A DNA stretch of 64,000 nucleotides from Polynucleobacter meluiroseus (GTDB lineage: Bacteria; Pseudomonadota; Gammaproteobacteria; Burkholderiales; Burkholderiaceae), in the NCBI GenBank assembly GCA_945881875.1, contig CAMCVH010000004.1:62001-126000 (forward strand), in the 5' to 3' direction. The position numbers were made by a program, and so were the translations under genes. Positions 1 through 11,223 of this stretch are shown piece by piece; position 1 is the stretch's first letter, and each line of letters opens with the position of its first letter. Below the pieces are notes generated by a model. That model was not told the origin of the DNA and searched no databases. It saw only the letters and a list, made by a program, of their open reading frames with translations.

Positions 1-686
1 CTGTCTCTGTCATCTAATTCGCGACCCAAATCAATATTCAGACCATTAGCCAACTTAACTTTCCAGGCGTAGCGCGAGGACAACTCTAGTTTCTGTATAT
101 TGGTGTCCCAGGGAGCAATCCAAGTATTTATTTTTTGTAATTTATTAAAGACTTCTTGGTTGCTTCCTTCAGGACCAGCGACTCTAAGTAATGATGAGCC
201 ATCTTCTGCTTCAGCCATGTTTGCAACGAATAATTCACCATAGGTATTCATTAATTTCGGCACATCCGAACCTTGCCAAACAGCTAGCGCCTGATGCTCT
301 TCTATGGCAACAATGATTCCGTTTGGCCAACTTCTGCGAACGCTCGCCTTTCTTACCCATGGCATTGACTCAAAAGCCTGGCGAGTTTGATCTAAGCGAA
401 TGGTGAAAAAATTTCCCTGGACTTGACTAATTGCACGAGAACGAATGGTTGGTAGATTCACATGCTTTAATTCGCGGCCATCTAATGATTCAACAGTTAA
501 ATGATCTAAAGTAAAAACTGGTCTTTGACCCAACCAAAATAGTAGCCATAAACAAGTCGCTAAAAAACCAATTAACAACATCAAATTTGATATGACTTTT
601 AAAACGCGAGTTTGATTCCAGATTGGGCTAAAAGCTGTACCCAAAACAGAAGTAAAAATCATGAAGGCTTGACCTAGCCATTTCAT
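1..686 (-). CDS. ftsQ: Cell division protein FtsQ (3' part missing)
   Basis: Open frame from the ATG at 686 to the window edge, 228 codons visible. A short cytoplasmic N-terminus is followed by one membrane segment (about residues 31-53, ending FWLG), then a POTRA-like start ([13 protein letters not shown]) and the typical FtsQ run around [16 protein letters not shown]. FtsQ is a bitopic divisome protein that links FtsL/FtsB to the rest of the septal machinery in the periplasm. The start overlaps the ddl stop by four bases (ATGA), and its position at the end of the dcw cluster supports the call. The C-terminus and the expected ftsA-ftsZ lie outside the window. Confidence 0.93.
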   Translation of the reverse strand, partial: MKWLGQAFMIFTSVLGTAFSPIWNQTRVLKVISNLMLLIGFLATCLWLLFWLGQRPVFTLDHLTVESLDGRELKHVNLPTIRSRAISQVQGNFFTIRLDQTRQAFESMPWVRKASVRRSWPNGIIVAIEEHQALAVWQGSDVPKLMNTYGELFVANMAEAEDGSSLLRVAGPEGSNQEVFNKLQKINTWIAPWDTNIQKLELSSRYAWKVKLANGLNIDLGRELDDRD

Positions 687-1675
687 GAATGTAGCCCCGC
701 TTTACTTAATAGCCACATGACTAAATCAGCGTAATCGACACCAGCTGCTTTTGCCGCCATAGGTACTAAAGAGTGGCTTGTCATACCTGGAGCGGTATTC
801 ATCTCTAACAAATAAGGCTTATTTGTTTTGTTATCGATCATGACATCAGCACGACCCCAACCCCTACAACCTAGAGCTCGATAAGCATTAAGCGCTAAAG
901 CTTGAACTTCTTGTTCTAATCGAAGATCTAAACCTGTTGGACACAAATACCTGGTGTCATCAGAAAAGTATTTGTTGTGATAATCATAATTAGAGTCTGG
1001 CGCAACAATTTTGATCACCGGTAATGCGCGAGCATTTTCGCCATCTCCAACAATCGGACAAGTTAGTTCATCACCAATAATACATTGCTCAGCCATAACA
1101 TCACGATCAAGCTTTTCTGCTAAATCAAATGCGGCTTTTAAGTCAGAAGCATGAGTCACTTTACTTAAACCTAATGAAGATCCCTCACGCGCAGGCTTAA
1201 CGATAATTGGCAATCCTAGATACTTCACAACCTCATCTAAATTGCTATCTTTTTTCAACATGACAAATTTTGGAGTTGCCAAATCAAAACTAGACCATAG
1301 TCTTTTTGTAGCTTGTTTATCGATAGCCAATGCAGATGCTTGTACGCCACTGCCTGTGTATGGGATGCCCAACTGCTCAAGGGCTCCCTGCATCGTTCCA
1401 TCTTCACCATATCTTCCATGCAAGGCAATAAATACACGATCAAAATTTTGGCTTTTTAATTCAGTTATATCGCGCTCGCCAGTATCAAATGCATGGGCGT
1501 TTACTCTTTTTGACAGTAAAGCTTCTAAAACCCCATTACCTGACATGATCGAAATTTCACGCTCACCAGACTTACCGCCTAATAAAACTCCAACTTTTCC
1601 TAAAGCTATGGGATTACTTAAAGCTAAATCTTTTTTAACCTGATCACTCCAAATAGGTGTCATTAATTTATCCAT
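683..1675 (-). CDS. ddl: D-alanine--D-alanine ligase
   Basis: ATP-grasp ligase joining two D-alanines for the end of the peptidoglycan stem peptide, in the cytoplasm. Seen: the [10 protein letters not shown] loop near residues 33-42, [12 protein letters not shown] near 85-98, and the C-terminal metal/ATP signature [12 protein letters not shown]. The frame is open up to 1705, but that start would overlap murC by 38 bases; ATG at 1675 (MDKLMTP) overlaps by only eight and gives about 330 residues. A further in-frame ATG at 1663 is possible. The gene sits between murC and ftsQ, the usual dcw position. Confidence 0.95.
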   Translation of the reverse strand: MDKLMTPIWSDQVKKDLALSNPIALGKVGVLLGGKSGEREISIMSGNGVLEALLSKRVNAHAFDTGERDITELKSQNFDRVFIALHGRYGEDGTMQGALEQLGIPYTGSGVQASALAIDKQATKRLWSSFDLATPKFVMLKKDSNLDEVVKYLGLPIIVKPAREGSSLGLSKVTHASDLKAAFDLAEKLDRDVMAEQCIIGDELTCPIVGDGENARALPVIKIVAPDSNYDYHNKYFSDDTRYLCPTGLDLRLEQEVQALALNAYRALGCRGWGRADVMIDNKTNKPYLLEMNTAPGMTSHSLVPMAAKAAGVDYADLVMWLLSKAGLHS

Positions 1676-3101
1676 GAGCACGCTCCACAATCTTTCCTGG
1701 TACACCAGAAATTGATCCCGCTCCCATGGTGATGATCACATCACCATCACGAGCCATACTCAATACCAAAGCTGGTAATTCACTTATCTCTTTAACAAAT
1801 TGTGTTGACTTGGCATCCAGTAAACGACCTTCATCTTTTGCTTTTGCTAAAGCTTTTATTAGACTTTCACTATCAGCACCAGGTATCCGGGCTTCACCAG
1901 CTGGATAAACCTCTGTTAATGCCAATGCATCAACTCCTTGTATAACTTTTACAAAGTCGCCAAAGCAATCTCGTGTTCTTGTAAACCGGTGTGGCTGGAA
2001 TGCCAATAAGAGACGGCGACCCGGGAAAGCACCTCTTGTTGCAGATAAGGTTGCAGCCATTTCTACAGGATGGTGGCCGTAGTCATCAATCACGGTGCAC
2101 GTTCCACCTTGTGGAAGTTTTATCTCACCATATTTTTGGAATCGTCGACCAACACCATGGAACTCTGAAAGAGCTTTAATAATTGCTTGATCTGATACTC
2201 CCAGCTCAGTTGCTATTGCAATAGCAGCCAATGCATTACGAACATTATGTAAACCGGGTAAATTTAAAGTTACTTTTAATGGACCGGGTTTTTCACCATG
2301 ACGGCGCACCGTATGACGAAGCGCCGTAAAGTGCATTTGTGGTCCATCAGCTTGTACATCAATTGCCCTAACATCAGCTTCGTCAGATAATCCATAACTT
2401 AATGTCGGTCTTGAAACAAAAGGCAAAATATCTCTTACATTTTGATCATCAATACATAACACCGCAACACCATAAAAAGGCATGCGTTGTGTGAATTGAA
2501 CAAATGCATGCTTTAACTTAGCCATATCGTGCTGATATGTATCCATATGATCAGCATCAATATTTGTAATCACTTCAATGACAGGTAATAAGTTTAAGAA
2601 TGAAGCATCGGACTCATCTGCTTCAGCAACAATAAAATCACCAGTGCCTAAACGAGCATTTGCTCCAGCAGAATTAAGTTTTCCGCCAATAACAAAAGTT
2701 GGATCCAATCCACCCTCTGCTAAAACAGACGCTAATAAACTCGTAGTTGTTGTTTTGCCATGCGTGCCAGCAATAGCGATACCTTGTTTCAAACGCATTA
2801 ATTCACCAAGCATGACTGCTCTTGGAACTATAGGAATTCTCGCAGCACGAGCAGCCAAGACCTCAGGATTATCGCCAGTGACTGCTGTTGAAATGACAAC
2901 TGCCTCAGCGCTTCCTACATTTTTTTCATTATGTCCAATATGTATCTCTGCACCGCACTCTCTTAAACGCTTAGTACTTGAGCTTTCCGCGATATCAGAA
3001 CCGCTCACCTTGTATCCTAAGTTCAGCAACACCTCAGCAATACCGCTCATGCCAGCACCGCCAATACCAACAAAGTGAATTTGATGAAGAATGTGCTTCA
3101 T
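1668..3101 (-). CDS. murC: UDP-N-acetylmuramate--L-alanine ligase
   Basis: First of the four Mur ligases: adds L-Ala to UDP-MurNAc using ATP, in the cytoplasm. The 477 residues begin with the Rossmann-like [14 protein letters not shown] (residues 11-24) that binds the uridine nucleotide. The P-loop GTHGKTT is at 112-118, followed by the conserved [10 protein letters not shown] and DDYGHHP motifs. Length is normal. The start overlaps the murG stop by four bases, so the two are probably translationally coupled. Confidence 0.97.
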   Translation of the reverse strand: MKHILHQIHFVGIGGAGMSGIAEVLLNLGYKVSGSDIAESSSTKRLRECGAEIHIGHNEKNVGSAEAVVISTAVTGDNPEVLAARAARIPIVPRAVMLGELMRLKQGIAIAGTHGKTTTTSLLASVLAEGGLDPTFVIGGKLNSAGANARLGTGDFIVAEADESDASFLNLLPVIEVITNIDADHMDTYQHDMAKLKHAFVQFTQRMPFYGVAVLCIDDQNVRDILPFVSRPTLSYGLSDEADVRAIDVQADGPQMHFTALRHTVRRHGEKPGPLKVTLNLPGLHNVRNALAAIAIATELGVSDQAIIKALSEFHGVGRRFQKYGEIKLPQGGTCTVIDDYGHHPVEMAATLSATRGAFPGRRLLLAFQPHRFTRTRDCFGDFVKVIQGVDALALTEVYPAGEARIPGADSESLIKALAKAKDEGRLLDAKSTQFVKEISELPALVLSMARDGDVIITMGAGSISGVPGKIVERAHG

Positions 3102-4210
3102 ACCTGAGCCCCATCTTTACAAAATTGTTTACATATTTGAGCAACGTCTTTTGTTGCCATTGGCTTTGCTAAAGTTAATGCTAGTTCAGCCATTTTTTGT
3201 AACTCTTTGCGATTAATCTGAGATAAATAATTTGCTAACTTTTCTGGATTAAAGCTTTGCTGTGGCACCAAGACAGCCGCACCAACATCAGCTAAAAATT
3301 TTGCATTGGAAGTTTGATGATCATCAACCGCATGCGGAAAAGGAACTAGATAAGATGCAACACCGACTGCCGCGAGCTCAGCAATTGTCATTGCACCAGC
3401 TCGGCAAATCACCAAATCTGCTTTTGCATATGCAGCTGTCATATCCTCAATAAATGGTAGAACATCAGCTGTTACACCAAGATCTGTATAAGTCTTTTTA
3501 AGTGATTCAAGATGCTTTTCACCAGACTGATGAATAATTTGCGGTCTGTCTTCTTTAGGCATTAATGAGATAGCCTCAGGAATTGTTGAATTTAAAACTG
3601 CTGCGCCTAAGCTACCACCCACTACCAAAATATTGAGTACTCCAGATCGAGACTGATATCGCTCGGCAGGAGAGTTAACTTGACTCATACCAGCTCGTAG
3701 AGGATTGCCAACCCAAGTTGCGTTTGGTAAAGAGTTAGGAAACGCACATAAATTTGCATCTGCTAACTTAGCAAGAACTTTGTTTGCTAAACCAGCAATT
3801 GAGTTTTGCTCATGCAAAACTAATGGCCTTCCTAAAAGAACACTCATCATTCCACCAGGAAAAGTAACATACCCCCCCATACCCAAAACAACATTAGGTT
3901 TAACGCGCCTTAATATCTGAATGCTTTGCCAAAATGCGCGTAGTAAATTAAAAGGTAATAGCAATAAAGTTTTAAGTCCCTTGCCTCGAAGTCCTCCAAA
4001 CCGGATACCTTCAAATTTAAATCCGCGCGGAGTTACAAGGCGATACTCCATACCGCCTGGATTACCTAACCAAGAAACTTGCCATCCCTCTGTTCGTAAA
4101 TATTCTGCCACTGCTAGCCCTGGAAAAATATGACCGCCTGTGCCACCAGCCATAACCAAAAGGGATGGAGATGTTGATTGATGAATATTCATAGGCTGAA
4201 GATTGGTCAT
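3098..4210 (-). CDS. murG: UDP-GlcNAc:MurNAc-pentapeptide-lipid GlcNAc transferase
   Basis: Converts lipid I to lipid II on the cytoplasmic face of the inner membrane. Visible family motifs: [16 protein letters not shown] at 20-35, [11 protein letters not shown] at 110-120, HEQN at 133-136 and GGSLGA at 198-203. Length of 370 residues is usual for betaproteobacteria. The N-terminus has a second possible start ([11 protein letters not shown] at 4192), but the first ATG overlaps the ftsW stop as ATGA and is preferred. A member of the dcw operon. Confidence 0.97.
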   Translation of the reverse strand: MTNLQPMNIHQSTSPSLLVMAGGTGGHIFPGLAVAEYLRTEGWQVSWLGNPGGMEYRLVTPRGFKFEGIRFGGLRGKGLKTLLLLPFNLLRAFWQSIQILRRVKPNVVLGMGGYVTFPGGMMSVLLGRPLVLHEQNSIAGLANKVLAKLADANLCAFPNSLPNATWVGNPLRAGMSQVNSPAERYQSRSGVLNILVVGGSLGAAVLNSTIPEAISLMPKEDRPQIIHQSGEKHLESLKKTYTDLGVTADVLPFIEDMTAAYAKADLVICRAGAMTIAELAAVGVASYLVPFPHAVDDHQTSNAKFLADVGAAVLVPQQSFNPEKLANYLSQINRKELQKMAELALTLAKPMATKDVAQICKQFCKDGAQV

Positions 4211-5472
4211 ATCTTTCCGCCCTTCATCATCACTCTGTTTTCAAAATCAACTTTTAGTAAAACAGCCATGGCTATGGCATTCATCAGTAAACCTGAACCG
4301 CCGAAGCTCACAAAGGGCAATGTCAACCCTTTCGTTGGAAGTATTCCTAGATTCACACCCATGTTGATAAACGCTTGCCAGCCAATCCAAATAGCAATTC
4401 CTTTCGCAACTAAACCAGCAAAACTTCGATCCAGTTGTAGCGCTGTTCTTCCAATCAAAAATGCTCTTCTAACAATCCAATAGAAAATCGCAATAGTTAG
4501 TGTGACGCCTACAAAACCAAGCTCTTCACCAATAACAGCCAAGATAAAGTCGGTATGGGCTTCTGGAAGATAGTGAAGTTTTTCAACGCTACCCCCTAAA
4601 CCAACACCAAACCATTCGCCACGACCAAAAGCCATGAGTGAATGAGTTAATTGATAAGCCTTACCAGCTGCATATTCAGCATTCCAAGGATCTAAGTACG
4701 CAAAAATTCGCTCTCGTCTAAATGGGGAGAAAACAATAATTGCAACGAAGCTTCCCACAGCGAGCCCAACTAATGCCCCAAATAATTTTCCGCTGATACC
4801 GCCTAAGAAAAGTAATCCCATAGCAATCATGGCAATCACCATAAATGCACCCATGTCTGGTTGTAGTAGTAATAAAACTCCAACCGCAATAACAGCAGCT
4901 CCCATTGGGGCCAGTCCTTTTACTAAGTGATGTAAATATTCTTGTCTCTGAACGGTATACCAAGCAGCAAACAAAACAACAGCAAACTTCATTAATTCAG
5001 ATGACTGAAAATTCATAATTCCCAAGGGAATCCAGCGACGTGCGCCATTCACTTCTTTGCCAACCCCGGGGATTAAAACAACAATTAATAAGATAAATGC
5101 CAAAGCGAAGATAGCTGGAGCAAGCTTATCCCAGACTTTTAACGGCACCTTGAATGCAACAATTCCAGCTCCTACTGCGATTACCACAGCTATTGCATGC
5201 CGTATAAGGAAGTGACTGCTGCTGTACTTTGCGTATTTAGGACCATCAGGCAAAGCAATTGACGCTGAATAAACCATGACCAACCCGAGCGTTACTAATA
5301 ACAGTACAGCCCATAACAAAGGTTGGTCGTACTCCATCATGCGAGATCTTGTTGGTTTAACAACAGTGGTTGCATCTCTTAAGCCTAAGCGAAAATCCTC
5401 AAAGCCATCTTTAATGCCACCCTTAAAACCGTTAACCCCATCGGAACTTAATCGTTTAAAAAAGTTCATCAT
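4207..5472 (-). CDS. ftsW: Septal peptidoglycan polymerase FtsW (SEDS family)
   Basis: Multi-pass SEDS glycosyltransferase that polymerises lipid II at the septum together with the transpeptidase FtsI. About ten hydrophobic segments are seen. The conserved periplasmic stretch [22 protein letters not shown] lies near residues 286-307, followed by [14 protein letters not shown], and [10 protein letters not shown] comes near the C-terminus. At 421 residues it carries a roughly 45-residue cytoplasmic N-terminal extension before the first membrane segment, common in this group. Two adjacent ATGs at the start; overlaps the murD stop. Confidence 0.96.
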   Translation of the reverse strand: MMNFFKRLSSDGVNGFKGGIKDGFEDFRLGLRDATTVVKPTRSRMMEYDQPLLWAVLLLVTLGLVMVYSASIALPDGPKYAKYSSSHFLIRHAIAVVIAVGAGIVAFKVPLKVWDKLAPAIFALAFILLIVVLIPGVGKEVNGARRWIPLGIMNFQSSELMKFAVVLFAAWYTVQRQEYLHHLVKGLAPMGAAVIAVGVLLLLQPDMGAFMVIAMIAMGLLFLGGISGKLFGALVGLAVGSFVAIIVFSPFRRERIFAYLDPWNAEYAAGKAYQLTHSLMAFGRGEWFGVGLGGSVEKLHYLPEAHTDFILAVIGEELGFVGVTLTIAIFYWIVRRAFLIGRTALQLDRSFAGLVAKGIAIWIGWQAFINMGVNLGILPTKGLTLPFVSFGGSGLLMNAIAMAVLLKVDFENRVMMKGGKI

Positions 5473-7043
5473 GCGCTCACCTGCCCACGAGAAATAGCTA
5501 GCTCATTAATGGCATCAACAAACACCTCTGCGCGATGAGCATAATCTTTGAACATGTCAAAGCTTGCACAGGCTGGGGACAACAAAACTATATCTCCAGA
5601 ACGAGCTAACTCTGAAGCCTGCAAAACCGCAGACTTCAAAGTGTCGACTTCAAAAATATTGACACCTGAACTTAAGATTGCTTTTTTAATGAGTGGTGCG
5701 TCACGACCAATTAATATGACTGCCTTAGCAAACCTTGCTACCGGTTCTAACAAAGGTTGAAAATCTTGACCCTTACCCTCACCACCTGCAATTAGAATAA
5801 TTCTTGCTTGCTGTCCTGCAGACTCACTTAAGCCAGCTAGGGCTGCAATCGTCGCACCAACATTTGTACCCTTGGAGTCATCAATGTATTCAACACCATC
5901 AATAATTGAAACACTTTGGACTCGATGCGGCTCACCTTGATATTCACGTAAGCCGTGTAACAGAGAGCTCATTGGTAAACCTATAGCGCTAGTCAATGCT
6001 ATTGCAGCAAGTGCATTGCTAGCGTTATGTCGACCTTTGATCCTTAAAGCATCTGCTGGCATTAAGCGTTTTAATCGTAATGACTCAGGCTCTTCTGTTG
6101 ATTTTTTTCTACGACGCTTCATTTTTAGTTCATTGGCTTCTTCATCAGACTCAGCCCAAACTAACCAATCAATGCCACCTGCTGCAGTGTCATGGAAAAT
6201 ACCAAAAGCATCCTCTTCCCTTGGTGATTCATTACCAAAGGTCACAATTCGAGAAGCTGGTAATTTATCAGCCAAACTAATGACCAAATCATCATCACGA
6301 TTTAAAACTGCAATAGTTTTCTCACCAAATATTTTTGCCTTTGCAGCTAAATAGTGATCCATATCACCATGCCAGTCAAAGTGATCCTGCGTAATATTTA
6401 GAATAGTCGCAGCATCAGCATTTAAACTATATGTATGCTGTAACTGGAAGCTTGATAACTCTAAAACCCAAATATTGGGCAACTCTTCCACATCTAAAAG
6501 CTTATCAAGTGCTGCGGGACTTATATTACCCGCCACACTAACAGTCATTCCTGCACGTTCACAGAGCAGTCCAGTCAGAGCTGTTGTGGTTGTTTTTCCA
6601 TTTGTACCAGTAATTCCAATTATTTTTGTCTGATAATTTTGTTCATGACGTAAAGCATGAATAGCCTGCGCAAAAAATTCGATCTCACTCCAAATAGGAA
6701 TATTTTTTTGAGTTAGCTCTTTTATAAATGATTGTATTGGCTCTGCTATTGGTGATAAGCCTGGACTGATAGCAACAATATCTAAACCGCTCAATAAATC
6801 TAAGTTTAATTCGCCAAAATGTATGTCAGCAATACCTAAATCACGAGCAGTTTTCTCATACTGAAGTGTGGTTTCTGATAGTTGATTTTTTTGTCTAGTG
6901 TCAGCAACCGTTACTTTTGCACCCTGATTTACACACCAGCGAGTAATTGCTGTACCCGACTCACCCATGCCAAGCACCAATACTCGAACTTGATTCGTGT
7001 ATTGCTTGCCAAATGGATGTTGTAATTTAATCACTATGTTCAC
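5469..7043 (-). CDS. murD: UDP-N-acetylmuramoyl-L-alanine--D-glutamate ligase
   Basis: Adds D-glutamate in the second Mur ligase step. N-terminal VLGMGESGTA (24-33), P-loop GTNGKTTTT at 146-154, then LELSSFQL and LNITQDHFDWHG are all seen. The 524 residues are longer than the roughly 440 of enterobacterial MurD because of a lysine/arginine-rich insertion at about 299-325 (NELKMKRRRKKSTEEP) just before the conserved [15 protein letters not shown]. From memory, other Burkholderiales MurD carry a comparable basic insert. The start is GTG at 7043, directly after the mraY stop with no gap. Confidence 0.95.
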   Translation of the reverse strand: MNIVIKLQHPFGKQYTNQVRVLVLGMGESGTAITRWCVNQGAKVTVADTRQKNQLSETTLQYEKTARDLGIADIHFGELNLDLLSGLDIVAISPGLSPIAEPIQSFIKELTQKNIPIWSEIEFFAQAIHALRHEQNYQTKIIGITGTNGKTTTTALTGLLCERAGMTVSVAGNISPAALDKLLDVEELPNIWVLELSSFQLQHTYSLNADAATILNITQDHFDWHGDMDHYLAAKAKIFGEKTIAVLNRDDDLVISLADKLPASRIVTFGNESPREEDAFGIFHDTAAGGIDWLVWAESDEEANELKMKRRRKKSTEEPESLRLKRLMPADALRIKGRHNASNALAAIALTSAIGLPMSSLLHGLREYQGEPHRVQSVSIIDGVEYIDDSKGTNVGATIAALAGLSESAGQQARIILIAGGEGKGQDFQPLLEPVARFAKAVILIGRDAPLIKKAILSSGVNIFEVDTLKSAVLQASELARSGDIVLLSPACASFDMFKDYAHRAEVFVDAINELAISRGQVSA

Positions 7044-8213
7044 CTATCGCAATTTCAGACTAGATAAACCAATCAGCACTAATAAAATAGTGATGATCCA
7101 AAATCGAACAACTACTTGAGTTTCTTTCCAACCGCTTAATTCAAAGTGATGATGTAGTGGGGCCATTTTGAAAATACGGCGACCCTCGCCATACATTTTT
7201 TTACTGATCTTGAACCATGCCACTTGCAAAATTACTGATACCGTTTCAGCTACGAAAATGCCACCCATGACAAATAAAACTATTTCTTGACGAACAATCA
7301 CAGCAACAGTCCCCAATGCCGCACCTAGTGAGAGTGCACCGACATCTCCCATGAATACTTGAGCTGGATGAGTGTTAAACCATAAAAATGCCAACCCGGC
7401 TCCGCTCATAGCTCCACAGAAGATCATCAACTCACCAGCGCCTGGGATGAACGGAAATAAAAGATACTTTGTGTAAATAGCATTACCCATGACATATGCA
7501 AAAACACCTAATGCAGCGCCGACTAAAATCACAGGCATGATGACCAAGCCATCTAATCCATCGGTCAAATTAACTGCATTAGAACTTCCTACAATCACTA
7601 AATAACTTAGAACAATAAATCCAAGAACTCCTAACGGATAGCTCACCTCTTTAAAGAAAGGCACATACAAGTTTGACTTTGCGGGTAAATCAATTGAGAA
7701 ACCACTCTTTACCCAGCTTAAGAAAAGTTCTAATACTTTTAAGTTATTAATTTCAGAAACTGAAAACGCCAAATAAATAGCAGCAAAAATTCCAATTAAT
7801 GATTGCCAAAAGTATTTTTCACGTGAAGACATCCCTTTGGGGTCTCTATAAACAACCTTACGGTAATCATCAACCCATCCGATTGCTCCGAAACCTAGAG
7901 TCACAATCAAAACAATCCAAATAAAGCGATTACTTAAGTCAGCCCATAACAAAGTAGATACAGCTATACCTAACAGAATGAGTACGCCACCCATTGTTGG
8001 CGTTCCAGTCTTAACTAAATGTGTTTGAGGGCCATCTTGCCTTACAGCTTGACCGACTTTTAATGCTGTTAATTTTCGGATCACCCAAGGACCCCAAAAC
8101 AGTCCTATTAATCCTGCCGTCAGAGTTGCCATCACTGCTCGGAGAGTAATGTAGTTAATGACTCTCAAGAAGCCATAGTCATCTTGTAACCACTGCGCTA
8201 ACCATAGCAACAT
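7044..8213 (-). CDS. mraY: Phospho-MurNAc-pentapeptide transferase MraY
   Basis: Makes lipid I by moving phospho-MurNAc-pentapeptide onto undecaprenyl phosphate in the inner membrane. About ten membrane segments. Motifs seen: [12 protein letters not shown] near residue 70, the catalytic [21 protein letters not shown] and the C-terminal PLHHHFE. Length of 389 matches the betaproteobacterial family. The ATG overlaps the murF TAA by one base (TAATG), implying translational coupling. Confidence 0.97.
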   Translation of the reverse strand: MLLWLAQWLQDDYGFLRVINYITLRAVMATLTAGLIGLFWGPWVIRKLTALKVGQAVRQDGPQTHLVKTGTPTMGGVLILLGIAVSTLLWADLSNRFIWIVLIVTLGFGAIGWVDDYRKVVYRDPKGMSSREKYFWQSLIGIFAAIYLAFSVSEINNLKVLELFLSWVKSGFSIDLPAKSNLYVPFFKEVSYPLGVLGFIVLSYLVIVGSSNAVNLTDGLDGLVIMPVILVGAALGVFAYVMGNAIYTKYLLFPFIPGAGELMIFCGAMSGAGLAFLWFNTHPAQVFMGDVGALSLGAALGTVAVIVRQEIVLFVMGGIFVAETVSVILQVAWFKISKKMYGEGRRIFKMAPLHHHFELSGWKETQVVVRFWIITILLVLIGLSSLKLR

Positions 8214-9652
8214 TAATGAATCTCCTCGACTAGATCTTTAACAACTCTTTCCATACGCATAAAACGAGAACCTTTAATTAACAAAGTTGTTGGTTCGCTT
8301 TTAAAACGTTGCTGTAAAGATTCTTTTAGTGCAGCACTTAGTGCATCAATTTTTTCAAAGTGAGTAGCGATCATTTCGACATTCTGTAGGTCACTTGAGC
8401 ACTGGTTGTAGGCAGTAACGGCTGCTTTACTTAATTCGCCAATAGCAAATAATTTTTTAATATTCTTCTCATTTGCATAAGCACCAATTTCTGAATGGAA
8501 TTGCGTACCCTGATCACCTACTTCTCCCATATCACCCAACACAAGCCAAGACGGCATGTTTGTTTTAGATAAAACATCAATAGCCGCTCGAACAGAATCT
8601 GGATTAGCGTTATAGGTGTCATCAATCAAAGTGGTATGTTTGTTTAGCTCATGCACTTGCATGCGGCCACTTACCGGCTTAAATTCTTCTAGACCCTTTT
8701 TAATATCATCCAATTTCATACCAGCTGCCAAACCTACCGCAGTGGCTGCTAACGCATTACTTGCATTATGTTCACCCAAAATATTCAATTTAAGTTCAAT
8801 TGAGCCGAGTGGTGTATTAATATTGATGCGATTAGATGACTGATCTACCCATGAACCTGTAACCGATGCAGGAATCTTTTCTCCCCATGCAAAATCAATC
8901 ACTGTTCTTGTTTTTGCTAAATCTCTCCAGTATTCAGAATATTCAGAATCTGCTGGAAATACTGCAATACCACTTTCTCGTAATGATGAAATTGCTAAGC
9001 CATGCTCTTGGGCAACCGCTTCAACCGTTGCCATAAACTCTTGATGCTCACGTTGGGCATTGTTAATCAGCGCAATATCTGCCTGGGCAATATTTGCTAA
9101 CAAATTAGTTTCACCCGGGTGATTCATACCTAATTCAATAACAGCTAATTGATGTTCAGCTGTCAATCTCAATAAACTCATAGGTAAACCAATCTCATTA
9201 TTAAGATTACCCTGAGTTGCTAATGTCTTTTCAGCTCCAAGACCGGCCTTGAAGATGCTCTCAATCATGCCCTTAACCGTGGTCTTTCCGTTACTACCAG
9301 TCACCACTACTAATTTATTTAGACTTTGAGCTGCACATAAATTTTTCCATGCTTTTGCAAGATCTTGGATAGCCTTCACCGTATCTTTAACTAAAATGCC
9401 AGGTAAATTTTTAGGCAATTTCTCAAGATTACTTATCAAAGAGATACTTGCTCCTTGATTCTGGACATCGTCCAAAAATTCATGGGCATCAAATTTCTCT
9501 CCACGAATTGCAATAAAACAATCTCCAGGAAGAATATCCTTGCTATTACTAATGAAGCGCTTTATCGGAAAATCAGCAGTTGGAGGATTAACTATTTCAG
9601 CATTTGGTAATAGTTTTTTAATCTGAGACTGCATCATCCATAGGTTGCTCAT
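8213..9652 (-). CDS. murF: UDP-MurNAc-tripeptide--D-alanyl-D-alanine ligase
   Basis: Adds the D-Ala-D-Ala dipeptide made by Ddl, finishing the cytoplasmic pentapeptide precursor. Mur ligase fold in 479 residues: P-loop [11 protein letters not shown] starting at 119, the ELGMNHPGE motif, and [16 protein letters not shown] with the following [10 protein letters not shown] that marks MurF among Mur ligases. The start overlaps the murE stop by four bases. Confidence 0.97.
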   Translation of the reverse strand: MSNLWMMQSQIKKLLPNAEIVNPPTADFPIKRFISNSKDILPGDCFIAIRGEKFDAHEFLDDVQNQGASISLISNLEKLPKNLPGILVKDTVKAIQDLAKAWKNLCAAQSLNKLVVVTGSNGKTTVKGMIESIFKAGLGAEKTLATQGNLNNEIGLPMSLLRLTAEHQLAVIELGMNHPGETNLLANIAQADIALINNAQREHQEFMATVEAVAQEHGLAISSLRESGIAVFPADSEYSEYWRDLAKTRTVIDFAWGEKIPASVTGSWVDQSSNRININTPLGSIELKLNILGEHNASNALAATAVGLAAGMKLDDIKKGLEEFKPVSGRMQVHELNKHTTLIDDTYNANPDSVRAAIDVLSKTNMPSWLVLGDMGEVGDQGTQFHSEIGAYANEKNIKKLFAIGELSKAAVTAYNQCSSDLQNVEMIATHFEKIDALSAALKESLQQRFKSEPTTLLIKGSRFMRMERVVKDLVEEIH

Positions 9653-11223
9653 ACTGCGGCACCTCCCATTGCTAATTGAAGATGCAATTGATCTGAGAAT
9701 GCATGACGTTTACCTAAAATTTCTTGGGTCTCTTCATGCCCTTTACCAGCTACCAAAACAATATCTTCTTGGCGAGCCTGACGAATAACCTGCAAAATCG
9801 CTGTTGCACGGTCAGAATTCTTTTGAATTTTTTCTACTAACTTACAGCCACTTAAAATTTCAGTAATAATTTTTTCAGGATCTTCGCTTCTTGGGTTATC
9901 ACTTGTCACCATGACTTCGTCGGCGAATTGTTCAGCTATTCCCCCCATTAAAGGTCGCTTGGAACTATCTCGATCTCCACCGCAACCAAATACGCACCAC
10001 AACTTTCCTGATCGTTGATTTGCAATTGGTCGAAGTGCTTTAAGAGTTTGCTCAAGTGCATCGGGAGTATGTGCAAAATCAACTATAGCCATAGGAGCTT
10101 GAGTTGCCTTACCACGAACTAATTCCATTCGACCAACTATCGGCTTTAACTTTGTTACTTCTTTTATCGCTTCGGATTCGCTGTATTCGTTAGCCATCAA
10201 CGTTGCAAAAACAGCTAAAGAGTTGCTGACATTGAAACTACCAATCAATTGACTCTGAATATTTCCAAATGATTGATCATTAATCAATACTTCAAAAGCC
10301 ATACCATCTTGCTCTGAACTAATATTATTAGCTAAGATTTTTCTTATTTCTCTAGAGGGACTAGATGGTAATGATGATAGCTTTTCTGCTTGAGTAGCAT
10401 ATGCCCAAACATTTATATCTGAATTTGATTTTTTACTTAATTCAATTAAGCATAATTTGCCAAAATCATCATCTGCATTCACGATGAAATTTTTTATCCC
10501 TGGTAAGTCTAAAATCTTTTTCTTTGAATTTGCGTATTCAGCCATACTGCCGTGATAGTCAAGATGGTCCTGAGTAAGATTTGTCACAATAACTGTATCG
10601 AACTCAACACCATTAACTCTAAATTGATCAAGGGCATGAGATGAAACCTCTATCGCAACTAAGCCGACATCTTGTATCTGAATGTTTTTTAATAAGCTTT
10701 GTGTTTTAGCGGCATCAGGCGTTGTGAAACCAGTGCTTTCTAATTGACCCAACAATCCAGCGCCAAGAGTTCCCAACACTGCAGTCTTTTTATATTTCGA
10801 CTGAAACGCTTGAGCAATCCATTGAGTTACGGTTGTTTTACCATTTGTACCAGTAACACCGACAACATACATTGATTGACTTGGCCTCTTGTACCAATAT
10901 GCAGCAAGATGTCCAGCTTGTTCGGCTAGGTGCTCAATTGCAATACATTTATCATTTGTTAAGATTTTGTCTAATTCTTTTTTATCAAGAATTTTTTCTA
11001 GGCCTAGTGGTTCATACAAAACTAATGCGGCACCATTATTCAATCCGTTAGTGATATATGAGCGGTTATCAGTTAACTGTCGCTCATTACCAACTGGATA
11101 TGCCAAAAAAACATCGCCTGAATTTATCTCGCGTGAGTCCACAGTAATTTTTCCGCCAGCCTTAATAAATGGCTCCAGAAATTGGTAAGGTGATAGGGCT
11201 ATAGTTGGTAACATGGCGTTCAT
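9649..11223 (-). CDS. murE: UDP-MurNAc-L-alanyl-D-glutamate--2,6-diaminopimelate ligase
   Basis: Adds the third stem residue. P-loop GVTGTNGKTTVTQ near 122-134, NLTQDHLDYHGSM, and the specificity motif DNPR (in VTSDNPRSEDP), which in this family indicates meso-diaminopimelate rather than lysine, as expected for a Gram-negative cell. 524 residues, with a low-complexity serine/lysine-rich stretch in the middle. Overlaps the ftsI stop by four bases. An upstream frame extension is unnecessary because the MNAMLPTIALSPYQF start fits the family. Confidence 0.97.
   Translation of the reverse strand: MNAMLPTIALSPYQFLEPFIKAGGKITVDSREINSGDVFLAYPVGNERQLTDNRSYITNGLNNGAALVLYEPLGLEKILDKKELDKILTNDKCIAIEHLAEQAGHLAAYWYKRPSQSMYVVGVTGTNGKTTVTQWIAQAFQSKYKKTAVLGTLGAGLLGQLESTGFTTPDAAKTQSLLKNIQIQDVGLVAIEVSSHALDQFRVNGVEFDTVIVTNLTQDHLDYHGSMAEYANSKKKILDLPGIKNFIVNADDDFGKLCLIELSKKSNSDINVWAYATQAEKLSSLPSSPSREIRKILANNISSEQDGMAFEVLINDQSFGNIQSQLIGSFNVSNSLAVFATLMANEYSESEAIKEVTKLKPIVGRMELVRGKATQAPMAIVDFAHTPDALEQTLKALRPIANQRSGKLWCVFGCGGDRDSSKRPLMGGIAEQFADEVMVTSDNPRSEDPEKIITEILSGCKLVEKIQKNSDRATAILQVIRQARQEDIVLVAGKGHEETQEILGKRHAFSDQLHLQLAMGGAAV

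Noticed and set aside
2578-3078. Open frame of 166 codons on the plus strand inside murC
   Set aside because: Antisense shadow of a strongly conserved gene; no ribosome site and no recognisable domain.
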